This document shows positions 8,337 to 16,895 of a stretch of 64,000 nucleotides of DNA, piece after piece. Source of the DNA: Elioraea tepidiphila DSM 17972. GTDB lineage: Bacteria > Pseudomonadota > Alphaproteobacteria > Acetobacterales > Acetobacteraceae. Location: the NCBI RefSeq assembly GCF_000378465.1, contig NZ_KB899914.1:1-64000 (forward strand). The letters run 5' to 3'. A program made the translations under genes and the position numbers. The notes under the pieces were generated by a model. The model was not told where the DNA came from. It saw only the letters and a list, made by a program, of their open reading frames with translations, and searched no databases. Position 1 is the stretch's first letter, and each line of letters opens with the position of its first letter.

Positions 8337-9038
8337 TCAGAACCGCTCGACCCACGGCCGGAGCGCGATCTCCCAGGCCCAGGCGCTGCGATCCTGGTGC
8401 AACAGATCGAGATAGCTGCGCGCGATCGCATCCGGGTCGAGCAGGCTGTCCGGCGCGTCCGCGGGCTCCGGCCGTCGTGCCGAGCGGATGCCGCCGTCGA
8501 TCACCACATGCGCGACATGAATGCCCTGCGGCTGGAGCTCGCGCGCGAGGCTCTGCGCGAGCCCGCGCAGCGCGAACTTGCCCATCGCGAACGGGGCGGA
8601 CTGCGGATAGCCCTTCACGCTCGCCGAGGCGCCGGTGAACAGGATCGCCCCCTTGCCCGAAGGCGCCATCCGCTTCGTCGCCGCCTGCGCGACGAGGAAC
8701 CCGCCGAAGGCCGAGACCGTGAGCGTGCGCGCGACCTCGGCCGGATCGAGCGTCACGAACGGCCCGCGCACGCGGTAGCTCGCGTTGAACACCACGACAT
8801 CGGGCGGCCCGCCGAGGGCCGCGTCCATCGCCGCGAACAGCGCCTCGACCTGCTCCGGCACGGTCGCGTCGCAACGCTGCGTCACCGCGCCGGTCTCCTC
8901 CGCCAGCCCCGCGAGCTTGTCGACGGACCGCGCCGCGAGCCCCACCCGCATTCCCTCGCGCGCGAACAGCCGCGCGAGCGAGGCGCTGAGCCCCGCACCC
9001 ACGCCCACGATCAACGCGCGCTCGTAGTGATCCCGCAT
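8337..9038 (-). CDS. Short-chain dehydrogenase/reductase family protein with atypical active site
   Basis: A 233-residue Rossmann protein. The N-terminal cofactor loop is VGVGAGLSASLARLF (residues 11-25), the NAS motif is VFNAS (84-88), and the active-site strand is ILFTGASAS with the catalytic Ser. At the YxxxK position the sequence is F150-AMG-K154, so the catalytic Tyr is replaced by Phe. From memory, a subgroup of bacterial SDRs shows this change, so it is probably a family feature and the activity is uncertain. The ATG at 9038 has a GGGAGG ribosome site. The end lies 4 bases from the tRNA on the other strand. Confidence 0.85.
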   Translation of the reverse strand: MRDHYERALIVGVGAGLSASLARLFAREGMRVGLAARSVDKLAGLAEETGAVTQRCDATVPEQVEALFAAMDAALGGPPDVVVFNASYRVRGPFVTLDPAEVARTLTVSAFGGFLVAQAATKRMAPSGKGAILFTGASASVKGYPQSAPFAMGKFALRGLAQSLARELQPQGIHVAHVVIDGGIRSARRPEPADAPDSLLDPDAIARSYLDLLHQDRSAWAWEIALRPWVERF

Positions 9039-9140
9039 CGGAACCTCCCGGACCCGAGCCTCGCATGGCGCGGCTCCGCGCGTCATCGGGCGTGATGCGG
9101 CCAGGAGGGCGCGCTGCGCACCGACTCGTCGCGCCCGCGG

Positions 9141-9704
9141 TCACGGAGAACGCGCCGTCGGGCTGGGCCAACCAAGCATGCGACTGAGCGCGCCGTCCCG
9201 CAGCACGAGCTGGTGCCACAGAGCGGCCAGCACATGGGCCGCGATGGCTGCCAGCATCAGATTGGCCAGCATCTCATGAGCCTCCCCCCAAAGGCGGCCG
9301 CCCGGGATGGGCATGGGCGCCGGGAGGGGCAGCCCGCCAAACACCGTGACGCTCCGGCCACGCGCCCAGCGGTCGAGCAATCCGCTCAGCGGCACCGCGA
9401 CCGTCAGGCCCAGCAGCGTGAGATGCATCGCGGTCGCGGCGAAGCGCGCCCAGGCCGCCGCCGGGGCGATCGGCGGCGCCGAGATCAGCCGCCAGGCCAC
9501 GCGGAGCGCCGCCAGACCGAGCACCAGCACGCCCAGGCTGTAGTGCAGTTGCATCGCGAGGTCCCGGCTGGCGCCGCGCGGGACCTCCTCCATCGTGCTG
9601 CCGACCACCCAGGCCGACAGCACCACCAGCGCGGTCGCCCAGTGGATGACGCGGGTCGCCATCCCGAACGGCTGCGCCGCGACAGCGGTCGCCATCGCTT
9701 TCAC
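9141..9704 (-). CDS. Cytochrome b561-family membrane protein
   Basis: A 187-residue four-helix membrane protein of the bacterial cytochrome b561/DUF4405-like group, which moves electrons from quinol across the inner membrane. Candidate haem ligands are His in VIHWATAL (helix 1), MQLHYSLG (helix 2), and the two His of the EAHEMLANLMLAAIAAHVLA segment (last helices). It is followed upstream on the same strand by a PepSY protein 3 bases away, which suggests an operon. An alternative start is the Met three residues in (9695). Confidence 0.85.
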   Translation of the reverse strand: MKAMATAVAAQPFGMATRVIHWATALVVLSAWVVGSTMEEVPRGASRDLAMQLHYSLGVLVLGLAALRVAWRLISAPPIAPAAAWARFAATAMHLTLLGLTVAVPLSGLLDRWARGRSVTVFGGLPLPAPMPIPGGRLWGEAHEMLANLMLAAIAAHVLAALWHQLVLRDGALSRMLGWPSPTARSP

Positions 9705-9707
9705 CCC

Positions 9708-10019
9708 TCAGCGGCTGCGGGGCGTGACCGCGCCCGTCGTGGCGTCGACGCGCAGCGTGACGCGACGGCCCTGCGCGTCGGCGGCCTTGACCTTCCAGCC
9801 GCCACGCTCCCACTCCAGCTCGGTGACGGCCGAATAGCCCGCGCCGTAGACGGCGGCGATGGCGGCCGGGGCGTCGAATCGGGCGGTGGACGGCGCCACC
9901 GCCTCGCCCGCGCGGCGGTCGGCGCGGTTGCCGTCGTCAGAGGCGAGCACGGCCTGGAACGGGGCGGCGGTGGCGAGCGCCAGGGTCAGCGCGGCCAAGG
10001 GGCGGATGCGAGCCATCAT
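9708..10019 (-). CDS. Small periplasmic PepSY-domain protein
   Basis: A 103-residue secreted protein: MMARIRPLAALTLALATAAP signal peptide, then one PepSY-like domain with AAIAAVYGAGYSAVTELEWERGG and a C-terminal RVTLRVDATTGAVT strand pattern. PepSY domains occur next to cytochrome b561 and metal or haem redox proteins, and some inhibit proteases. AGGAGACC just upstream of the tandem Met codons (10019/10016) sets the start. It is first in a two-gene operon with cytochrome b561 and divergent from a second PepSY gene. Confidence 0.82.
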   Translation of the reverse strand: MMARIRPLAALTLALATAAPFQAVLASDDGNRADRRAGEAVAPSTARFDAPAAIAAVYGAGYSAVTELEWERGGWKVKAADAQGRRVTLRVDATTGAVTPRSR

Positions 10020-10080
10020 CGGTCTCCTGTGTTCTGCGTTGCGGCCTCTCCGCAACGGGCGGCACACTGGTCGCCCCCGC

Positions 10081-10120
10081 CTGAACCGAGGCTGAGCCCT
10101 CTGTTCAGCGACCGTTCAGC
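10081..10120. promoter_or_regulatory. Candidate OmpR-type operator, two oppositely oriented 11-bp-period repeats
   Basis: Between the divergent PepSY genes lie GTTCAGC at 10103-10109 and again at 10114-10120, exactly 11 bases apart. CTGAACC at 10081-10087 and CTGAGCC at 10092-10098 are also 11 apart and read as the complement of the same half-site. Direct heptamers with 11-base period are the classic binding pattern of OmpR/PhoB-family regulators. The regulator encoded at 10457 is the obvious candidate. Confidence 0.55.
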
Positions 10121-10142
10121 CGCGCTCGCGGATCGTGTGCCC

Positions 10143-10457
10143 ATGCGCCGAGCCCTTCTGCTGCTGCCGCTCCTGCTGCTGGTCTCTCGGCACGCCGAGG
10201 CGGACGACCGGCGCGACCACGAGCGGGCGCGCGCCGCGCTTGCCGCCGGCGAGATCCGTCCGCTTGCCGACTTGCTGGCCGAGGTGGAGGGCCGCTACGT
10301 CGGCCGGGTGATCGAGGCCGAACTCGATCGCGAGGACGGTCGCTGGGTCTACGAGATCAAGCTGCTGCCGCCGTCCGGCCGGGTCTTCGCGATCGAGCTC
10401 GATGCTGCGACCGGCGCCCTGCTGCGCAGCCGCGGGCCGGTCCAACAGCGGCGCTGA
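10143..10457 (+). CDS. PepSY-domain periplasmic protein in two-component operon
   Basis: A 104-residue protein with an N-terminal signal peptide (MRRALLLLPLLLLVSRHAEA), then a PepSY-like unit: ARAALAAGEIRPLADLLAEVE followed by VIEAELDREDGRWVYEIKLL and IELDAATGALL. Its stop overlaps the next start (TGATG), so it is translationally coupled to the response regulator. Similar PepSY proteins encoded ahead of OmpR-type systems may act as accessory periplasmic sensors or redox partners; the role here is inferred. The start ATG is 22 bases after the candidate operator. Confidence 0.82.
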   Translation: MRRALLLLPLLLLVSRHAEADDRRDHERARAALAAGEIRPLADLLAEVEGRYVGRVIEAELDREDGRWVYEIKLLPPSGRVFAIELDAATGALLRSRGPVQQRR

Positions 10458-11116
10458 TGCGAGTCCTCGTGGTCGAGGATCACCCGGCGCTGGCTCGTCA
10501 GGTGATGGACGCCCTGAGCGAGGCCGGGTTCGTCGCTGACCGCGCGGCGGACGGCGAGGAGGGCCATTTTCTCGGCGACACCGAGCCCTATGACGCCGTG
10601 GTGCTCGATCTCGGCCTGCCGGTGCTGGACGGGCTGACCGTGCTGAAGCGCTGGCGCGCCGCAGGGCGCGACATGCCCGTGCTGATCCTGACGGCGCGCG
10701 ACGGCTGGAACGAGAAGGTGGCGGGTCTCAACGCGGGGGCCGACGATTACCTGACCAAGCCCTTCGTGATGGCCGAGCTGGTCGCGCGCGTTCAGGCGCT
10801 TGTGCGCCGGGCCCATGGTCGCAGTCGTCCGGAGATCACTCTCGGTCGCCTGGTCGTCGACACCGCGGCTCAGCGTGTGCTGCTCGATGGTGCGGCCGTG
10901 AAGCTGACCGGGCTCGAGTACCGGCTGCTGGCCTATCTCGCCCTGCATGCCGGGCAGGTGGTCTCCAAGACCGAGCTGACGGAGCACCTCTACGCGCAGG
11001 ACTTCGACCGCGACAGCAACACGCTGGAGGTCGTGGTCGGTCGGCTGCGGCGCAAGCTCGGCGAGGGACTGATCGAGACGCTGCGCGGCCAGGGCTACCG
11101 GCTCGTGGGCGGATGA
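10457..11116 (+). CDS. OmpR-family response regulator
   Basis: A 219-residue two-domain regulator. The receiver has the acidic pair VVEDH, the phosphoacceptor Asp51 in VLDLGLP, ILTAR with the conserved Thr, and the Lys in YLTKPF. The C-terminal winged helix (about residues 125-218) ends in TLEVVVGRLRRKLG and the typical IETLRGQGYRL. It resembles the QseB/PmrA/TctD type. It lies between a PepSY gene and its kinase, overlapping both. It probably autoregulates through the repeats at 10081-10120. Confidence 0.93.
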   Translation: MRVLVVEDHPALARQVMDALSEAGFVADRAADGEEGHFLGDTEPYDAVVLDLGLPVLDGLTVLKRWRAAGRDMPVLILTARDGWNEKVAGLNAGADDYLTKPFVMAELVARVQALVRRAHGRSRPEITLGRLVVDTAAQRVLLDGAAVKLTGLEYRLLAYLALHAGQVVSKTELTEHLYAQDFDRDSNTLEVVVGRLRRKLGEGLIETLRGQGYRLVGG

Positions 11117-12462
11117 GGCTGCCGCGCTCGCTGACCCTGCGCCTTGCGCTCGCGGCAGGTCTGTGGGTGACGGCCGGGCTCAGCGCGGCGGGGTGGTTCC
11201 TCACCGGCGTCGCCGTGCACCACGTCGAGGCGGCGTTCGATGCCCGGCTGATGGGCCTGCTCGATGGCGCGGTGGCGGCGGTCGGGGCCGACGAGACCGG
11301 CCGTGTCGTGGTGACGCGCGCGCCGGCGGGGGCGGATTTCGACCGGCCGCTCAGCGGCGCGTACTGGCAGGTGACGGGGCCGGACGGTGCGCTGGCGACC
11401 TCGCGCTCGCTCTGGGACCAGTCGCTGCCGCCGGCCTCGGCCGATCACGAGGGCGTGCTGATCCGCGATGCGCGAGGACCGCGCGGCGAGCCCCTGCGGG
11501 TCGCCGAGCGCGACGTTCTGCTGCCGGATGCGGGAGCGCCGGTGCATGTCGCCGTGGCGCTGTCGCGCGCCGCGACCGAGGCGGAGGTGCAAAGGCTGCG
11601 CGCGGTCCTGCTCGCCGTCGTCGTCGTGCTTGGTCTCGGGCTTGTGACCGGACTGGCCGTCACCGTCGTCGCGGGCCTCGCGCCGTTGCGCCGGCTCCGT
11701 CGGGCGCTCGCCGAGATGCGGGCAGGGACGCGGCAGCGTCTGGACATCACGGGACCGTCCGAGATCGCGCCGGTGGTCGCGGAGATCGACGCTCTCCTGG
11801 CGGCCAATCGCGCGACCGTGGACCGGGCTCGGACCCATGTGGGCAACCTCGCCCATGCGCTGAAGACGCCGCTCGCCGTGCTGCGCAACGCGCTGGAGTC
11901 GTCACAGCCCGATCTGGCGGCCGCGCGCGCCGAGGCCGCGGCGCTCGAGCGCCTGGTGCAGCATCATCTGGCGCGCGCCCGGGCGGCCGCACGCCTGGCG
12001 ATCGCCGCGCCGACGGTGTCGCCCCTCGTCGTGGCCGAAGAGGTCGCAACGGCGCTCCGGCGACTTCTCGGCGATCGCGCCATCGTCATCGACGTGACCG
12101 GCGACAGGGAGGCCAGCGTCGCGGTGGATGCGCAGGACCTGACCGAGATGCTCGGCAATCTGATGGAGAACGGCTGCACATGGGCGACGTCCAAGGTGCA
12201 GGTGCGCGTCGCCACCGAGGGCGAGAGCGTCACCGCCTCGGTGGCGGACGACGGTCCTGGCTTGCCTGAGCGGGACCGGACGACCGCGCTCCAGCGCGGC
12301 GCGCGGCTGGACGAGAGGACGCCCGGCTCGGGCCTCGGGCTCGCGATCGCCGCCGATCTCGCGGCCCTGCATGGCGGCTCGCTCGATCTCACGCGGAGCG
12401 CGGAGGGTGGCCTGTGCGCGATGCTCAGGCTCCCCCGCCGCGGCGCGATCGTATCCGCCTGA
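11113..12462 (+). CDS. Two-component sensor histidine kinase
   Basis: A 449-residue membrane kinase overlapping the regulator gene by 4 bases. TM1 is at about residues 10-32, a periplasmic sensor region of about 140 residues follows, TM2 is around 175-200 (VLLAVVVVLGLGLVTGLAVTVV), then a HAMP segment. The H-box is HVGNLAHALKTPLAVLRNAL with His248, the N-box is LGNLMENGCTW, and the G-boxes are ADDGPGLP and GSGLGLAIAADLA. The HALKTPL form of the H-box is seen in PhoQ-like kinases. The signal is unknown; the redox genes alongside suggest envelope redox or metal stress. Confidence 0.92.
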   Translation: MRLPRSLTLRLALAAGLWVTAGLSAAGWFLTGVAVHHVEAAFDARLMGLLDGAVAAVGADETGRVVVTRAPAGADFDRPLSGAYWQVTGPDGALATSRSLWDQSLPPASADHEGVLIRDARGPRGEPLRVAERDVLLPDAGAPVHVAVALSRAATEAEVQRLRAVLLAVVVVLGLGLVTGLAVTVVAGLAPLRRLRRALAEMRAGTRQRLDITGPSEIAPVVAEIDALLAANRATVDRARTHVGNLAHALKTPLAVLRNALESSQPDLAAARAEAAALERLVQHHLARARAAARLAIAAPTVSPLVVAEEVATALRRLLGDRAIVIDVTGDREASVAVDAQDLTEMLGNLMENGCTWATSKVQVRVATEGESVTASVADDGPGLPERDRTTALQRGARLDERTPGSGLGLAIAADLAALHGGSLDLTRSAEGGLCAMLRLPRRGAIVSA

Positions 12463-12503
12463 TACCGTCTGCACGAAAATCCGACTCTTGCGCGGACGGT
12501 ATC
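12461..12503 (+). terminator. Inverted repeat after the histidine kinase gene
   Basis: GATACCGTC at 12461-12469, overlapping the kinase stop, is matched by GACGGTATC at 12495-12503. Three further inner pairs leave a 19-base loop. The position fits a terminator, but the loop is large, so it could be another regulatory structure ahead of glgX. Confidence 0.4.
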
Positions 12504-12591
12504 GCGCGCAGGGCTGCCGGGTCGCAGCGCAGCCGAGGCTCGCACCGTCGCGCATGACGTTGCCGCCCACCCGCCCCTATAGTCGGGCGGC

Positions 12592-14757
12592 GTGACCGCC
12601 GACTCCTTCCCCAGCCCCCTGCTCGCCCCAGCGTCGGTGCGCGCCACCGCGCCGGTACGCCCGGCGGGCCTGCCCGACCGGCTCGACCGCGGGTCGCCCC
12701 ACCGCCTCGGCGCGCACTGGGACGGACTGGGCGTGAACATCGCCGTCTTCTCCGCCCATGCCGAGCGGATCGAGCTCTGCCTGTTCGACGCCGAGGGTCG
12801 GCACGAGATCGCGCGCTTCGACCTGCCCGAATGCACCGACGAGGTCTGGCACGGCTATCTGCCGGGCGCCGGCCCCGGCCTGGTGTACGGGCTGCGCGCG
12901 CACGGGGCCTTCGATCCGGCCGCCGGGCACCGCTTCAACCCGAACAAGCTGCTGCTCGATCCCTATGCGCGGCAGTTGCGCGGGGAACTCCGCTGGTCGG
13001 ACGCACTCTCCGGCGCACAGCCGAGGAACGAGCGCACGCCCGACCGCCGCGACAGCGCGCCCTTCGTGCCGAAATGCGTCGTCACGCATGACGACTACCC
13101 TTGGGGCGATGACCGCCCGCCCGCGGTGCCGTGGGAGCGCACGGTGATCTACGAGGCGCATCTGCGTGGCATGACCATGCGCCACCCGGCCGTGCCGGCG
13201 GCGCAGCGCGGCAGCTTTGCCGCTCTCGGCCATCCGGCCGTGATCGAGCACCTGCTCCGCCTCGGCATTACCGCGGTGGAGCTCTTGCCGGTGCAGGCGA
13301 TCCTGCACGACCGCGCGCTGTTCGAGCGCGGCCTCGTCAACTACTGGGGCTACCAGCCGCTCGGTTTCTTCGCGCCTGAGCCGCGCTACCTCTCGGCACC
13401 GGAGGCGCGCGACGAGATCCGCGGCACTATCCGCCGCCTTCACCAAGCCGGCATCGAGGTGATCCTGGACGTCGTCTACAACCACACCGGCGAGAGCGAC
13501 GAGACCGGACCAACCCTCTGCTGGCGCGGCCTCGACAACGCGTCCTACTACCGGCTCGCGCCTGACGACCGGCGGCGCTACGTCAACGACAGCGGCACTG
13601 GCAACACGCTCAACCTTGCGCATCCGCGCGTGCTGCAGATGGTGATGGACAGTCTCCGCCACTGGGTGACGTCCTATCACGTGGACGGATTCCGCTTCGA
13701 CCTCGGATCGATCCTTGGGCGTGAGGACAACGGCTTCGACGATGGCGCCGGGTTCTTCGACGCGATCCGCCAGGACCCGGAGCTCGGCCACGTGAAGCTG
13801 ATCGCCGAGCCCTGGCATCTCGGCCCGGACGGCTATCATCTCGGGCGCTTCCCGCCCGGATTCGCCGAGTGGAACGACCGCTACCGCGATACGGTGCGTC
13901 GGTTCTGGGGCGGTGATCCGCTCGCCCGGCCCGAACTCGCCGCGCGGCTGACCGGCTCGGCCGAGCTGTTCGACCGACGCCGCCGGCGTCCCTGGGCGAG
14001 CGTCAACTTCCTCGCCGCGCATGATGGATTCACGCTGCACGATCTCGCCGCCTACGAGCACAAGCACAATCAGGCCAACGGTGAGGGCAACCGCGATGGC
14101 CATGACCAGAACCATAGCCGCAACTGGGGTGTGGAGGGCGAGACCGACGATGCCGCGATCAACGCCACGCGCGCGGCCGTCCGTCGCGCGATGCTCGTGA
14201 CGCTGTTCGCCTCTACCGGCACACCGATGCTGCTCGCCGGCGACGAGTTCGGCCGCACGCAGAAGGGGAACAACAACGCGTACTGCCAGGACAACGCGGT
14301 GAGCTGGATCGACTGGGCGCGCGCGGAGGAGGCTGAGTGGAAACGGCTCCGCAGCTTCGTCGCGCGCTGCATCGCCGCCCGCGCGCGCCTCGCCCCGCTG
14401 CGTCCCGCGCGCTTCCTGCACGGCGCGGCCGAACCGTGGCCCGGGCTCGCCGATACCGCGTGGTTCGATGCCGCGGGCAAGCCGAAGACGCCGGAAGACT
14501 GGTCGCGGCCCGGGCTGATGCTGACGCTGCGCCGCGTCTGGTCCGAGGCCGGCACGACGCAGGCGACGCTGCTGCTGCTGAACGGCGAGTCGGAGTCGCG
14601 CCGGTTCGTCTTGCCCGAGCCATCGCTCGCCTGGGTGCGCATCCTGGACAGTGCCACGCCGGAGGCGCCGGAAGAGCCGGTCGCGGACGACGTGATCGAG
14701 GTCGCGGCGCACGCGGCCGTGCTGCTCGCCTGCACGCTCGGAGCCGCGACGCGATGA
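12592..14757 (+). CDS. glgX: Glycogen debranching enzyme (isoamylase type)
   Basis: A 721-residue GH13 enzyme that cleaves alpha-1,6 branches left on phosphorylase-trimmed glycogen. The N-terminal carbohydrate-binding domain (HWDGLGVNIAVFSAHAERIELCLFD) is followed by the barrel. The catalytic nucleophile is in DGFRFDLGSILGRE, the acid/base Glu in LIAEPWHLG, and the third Asp in FLAAHDGFTLHDL. VVYNHTGE is the conserved region I. Start is GTG at 12592; no upstream ATG fits the conserved N-terminus. It is the first gene of the glgX-malQ-glgP-glgC-glgA run and overlaps malQ by 4 bases. Confidence 0.95.
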   Translation: MTADSFPSPLLAPASVRATAPVRPAGLPDRLDRGSPHRLGAHWDGLGVNIAVFSAHAERIELCLFDAEGRHEIARFDLPECTDEVWHGYLPGAGPGLVYGLRAHGAFDPAAGHRFNPNKLLLDPYARQLRGELRWSDALSGAQPRNERTPDRRDSAPFVPKCVVTHDDYPWGDDRPPAVPWERTVIYEAHLRGMTMRHPAVPAAQRGSFAALGHPAVIEHLLRLGITAVELLPVQAILHDRALFERGLVNYWGYQPLGFFAPEPRYLSAPEARDEIRGTIRRLHQAGIEVILDVVYNHTGESDETGPTLCWRGLDNASYYRLAPDDRRRYVNDSGTGNTLNLAHPRVLQMVMDSLRHWVTSYHVDGFRFDLGSILGREDNGFDDGAGFFDAIRQDPELGHVKLIAEPWHLGPDGYHLGRFPPGFAEWNDRYRDTVRRFWGGDPLARPELAARLTGSAELFDRRRRRPWASVNFLAAHDGFTLHDLAAYEHKHNQANGEGNRDGHDQNHSRNWGVEGETDDAAINATRAAVRRAMLVTLFASTGTPMLLAGDEFGRTQKGNNNAYCQDNAVSWIDWARAEEAEWKRLRSFVARCIAARARLAPLRPARFLHGAAEPWPGLADTAWFDAAGKPKTPEDWSRPGLMLTLRRVWSEAGTTQATLLLLNGESESRRFVLPEPSLAWVRILDSATPEAPEEPVADDVIEVAAHAAVLLACTLGAATR

Positions 14758-16778
14758 CCGATGCCGCGCTCGCCGCCCTCGCCGGGGCCGCCGGACTCGC
14801 GGTGGAATGGCGCGACAATACCGGCAGGCTGAACGCGGTCGGGCCGGAGACGCTGCGCGCCGTGCTCGCCGCCATGGGCTTTCCGGCCGACAGCGACGCG
14901 GCGATCGCCGAGGCGCGTGCGGCGCTTGCGCGCCGTGCCGCCACCCTGCCGCCGGTGCTGACGCTGACGGTCGGCACCGACGGCGTGGCCGTGCCGGGGG
15001 GTGCCGTCGGCGATCGGTGGCGGCTCACGCTGGAGGACGGCACCACGCGCGAGGGCGCGCTGATCGCGGGCTGGAGCGGCGAGGCACGCCTGCCGGGACT
15101 CGACACGCCGGGCTGGCACAGGCTGGAGGTCGGCGGACGGGAAGTCGCGCTCGCCGCCGCGCCGCCGCGCTGTGTCGCCCTGCCCGAACAGGCGCGCGTC
15201 TGGGGTCTCGCCGCGCAGGTCTATGCGTTGCGCCGCGCGGGCGATCGCGGTGTCGGCGATCACGGCGCGCTCGCCGCCCTCGGCGAGGCGGCGGCGCGGC
15301 ACGGGGCCGCGTGCCTGGCGATGAGCCCGCAGCACGCGCTGTTCGCCGCCGACCCCCATCGCTACGGGCCGTATTCGCCGTCTTCGCGGCTGTTCCTCAA
15401 CCCGCTGCATGCCGACCCGTCGCTGGTGTTCGCCGATGCGGAGGGGGCGGTGACGGCCGATGACGGCGATCTGGTCGATTGGCCCGCGGTCTCGGCGCGC
15501 ACGCTCGCGGCCTTCCGCGCGCTGTTCGCGCGCCACGCCGCCGACCCGCGCTTCGCGGCCTTCTGCGCGCGCGAGGGCGAGGCCTTGCGCGATCACGCGC
15601 GCTTCGAGGCGCTGCATGCGCATCAGGTCGCGCACCGCGCGGCCTATGACTGGCGGCGCTGGCCGGCCCCGCTGCGCGACCCGGCGAGCGCGGAGGTCGC
15701 GGCGTTCGCGCGTGCGCACGCGGACGAGGTGGCGTTCCACGAGTTCGCGCAGTTCCTCGCCGATGCCAGTCTTGCCGAGACGCAACGGCGCCTGCGCGCG
15801 GCCGGCATGGCGATCGGCCTGATCACCGATCTCGCGGTCGGCGCCGATCCCGCCGGCAGCCAGGCCTGGTCGCGGCCGGAGCAGATCCTGAATGGCGTCT
15901 CGGTCGGGGCGCCGCCGGATGCGTTCTCGCCGCTGGGCCAGGACTGGGGACTGACCGCCTTCTCGCCGACCGCGCTGATCGACACCGGTTTCGCGGGCTT
16001 CCTCGGCGTGCTGCGCGCGGCGCTGCGCCATGCCGGCGGGGTGCGGATCGATCACGTCATGGGGCTCGCCCGGCTCTGGCTCGTCCCACCGGGCGCAAGC
16101 CCGCGCGAGGGCGTCTATGCGCGCTATCCGCTCGATGACCTGCTGCGCCTCATCGCGCTCGAGTCGTGGCAGCGCAACGCGATCGTGATCGGTGAGGATC
16201 TCGGCACGCTGCCCGACGGGTTCCGCGACCGGCTGGATGCGACCGAGATTCTCGGCATGCGCGTGCTCTGGTTCGAGCGCGATCATGGCGGGGACTTTAC
16301 CGATCCGGCGGCGTGGTCACGCCGCGCGGCGGCGATGACGACGACGCACGACCTGCCCACGGTCGTGGGCTGGTGGCAGGGCCGCGACATCGCCTGGCGC
16401 CGCCGGCTCGACCGCTTTCCCGATGTGGCGGCGGCCGAGGCGGAGGAGGCCGGACGTGCGGCGGATCGGGCCGCGCTCTGGCGGGCGATGTGCCGCTCCG
16501 GTGCCGCCACGGGCGAGGTGCCGGGGATCGAGGCGGCGGAGCGCGTCGTCGATGCGGCGATCCGGCATGTTGGCGGATCCGCCTCGGCGCTGGCGCTGCT
16601 GCCGGTCGAGGACGCCTGCGCGCTCGGCGAGCAGCCGAACCTTCCCGGCACCGTCGACGGCCACCCGAACTGGCGCCGTCGGCTGCCGCTGGACGCAGGA
16701 GCGATCCTGGATCGGGCGGACACGCGGCAGCGGATCGCCGCCTTCGCCGCATCGCGCCGCAACGACGCAAAGCTCTGA
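14754..16778 (+). CDS. malQ: 4-alpha-glucanotransferase (amylomaltase)
   Basis: A 674-residue GH77 enzyme that transfers alpha-1,4-glucan chains and recycles the short maltodextrins left by debranching. Visible motifs are the catalytic Asp in GVRIDHVMGLARLW, the Glu in VIGEDLGTLP, and the Asp in TTHDLPTVVGWW, with RYGPYSPSSRLFLNPL near the substrate loop. The ATG at 14754 lies in an ATGA overlap with glgX. An N-terminal domain of about 140 residues precedes the barrel, as in many proteobacterial MalQ enzymes. Confidence 0.94.
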   Translation: MTDAALAALAGAAGLAVEWRDNTGRLNAVGPETLRAVLAAMGFPADSDAAIAEARAALARRAATLPPVLTLTVGTDGVAVPGGAVGDRWRLTLEDGTTREGALIAGWSGEARLPGLDTPGWHRLEVGGREVALAAAPPRCVALPEQARVWGLAAQVYALRRAGDRGVGDHGALAALGEAAARHGAACLAMSPQHALFAADPHRYGPYSPSSRLFLNPLHADPSLVFADAEGAVTADDGDLVDWPAVSARTLAAFRALFARHAADPRFAAFCAREGEALRDHARFEALHAHQVAHRAAYDWRRWPAPLRDPASAEVAAFARAHADEVAFHEFAQFLADASLAETQRRLRAAGMAIGLITDLAVGADPAGSQAWSRPEQILNGVSVGAPPDAFSPLGQDWGLTAFSPTALIDTGFAGFLGVLRAALRHAGGVRIDHVMGLARLWLVPPGASPREGVYARYPLDDLLRLIALESWQRNAIVIGEDLGTLPDGFRDRLDATEILGMRVLWFERDHGGDFTDPAAWSRRAAAMTTTHDLPTVVGWWQGRDIAWRRRLDRFPDVAAAEAEEAGRAADRAALWRAMCRSGAATGEVPGIEAAERVVDAAIRHVGGSASALALLPVEDACALGEQPNLPGTVDGHPNWRRRLPLDAGAILDRADTRQRIAAFAASRRNDAKL

Positions 16779-16895
16779 CATGCATTGTTACGCGGTGGAC
16801 ATCCGGCTGCCGGCTGCCCGCGTGCCGGCCGTTCTAGTAATCTTCACCCCTGTATGATCCACTGCCGGCCCTGTCAGGCGGAGACGAAACCGGGC

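Noticed and set aside
12577-14712. 711-codon antisense frame across glgX
   Set aside because: No recognisable motif; glgX is complete on the plus strand.
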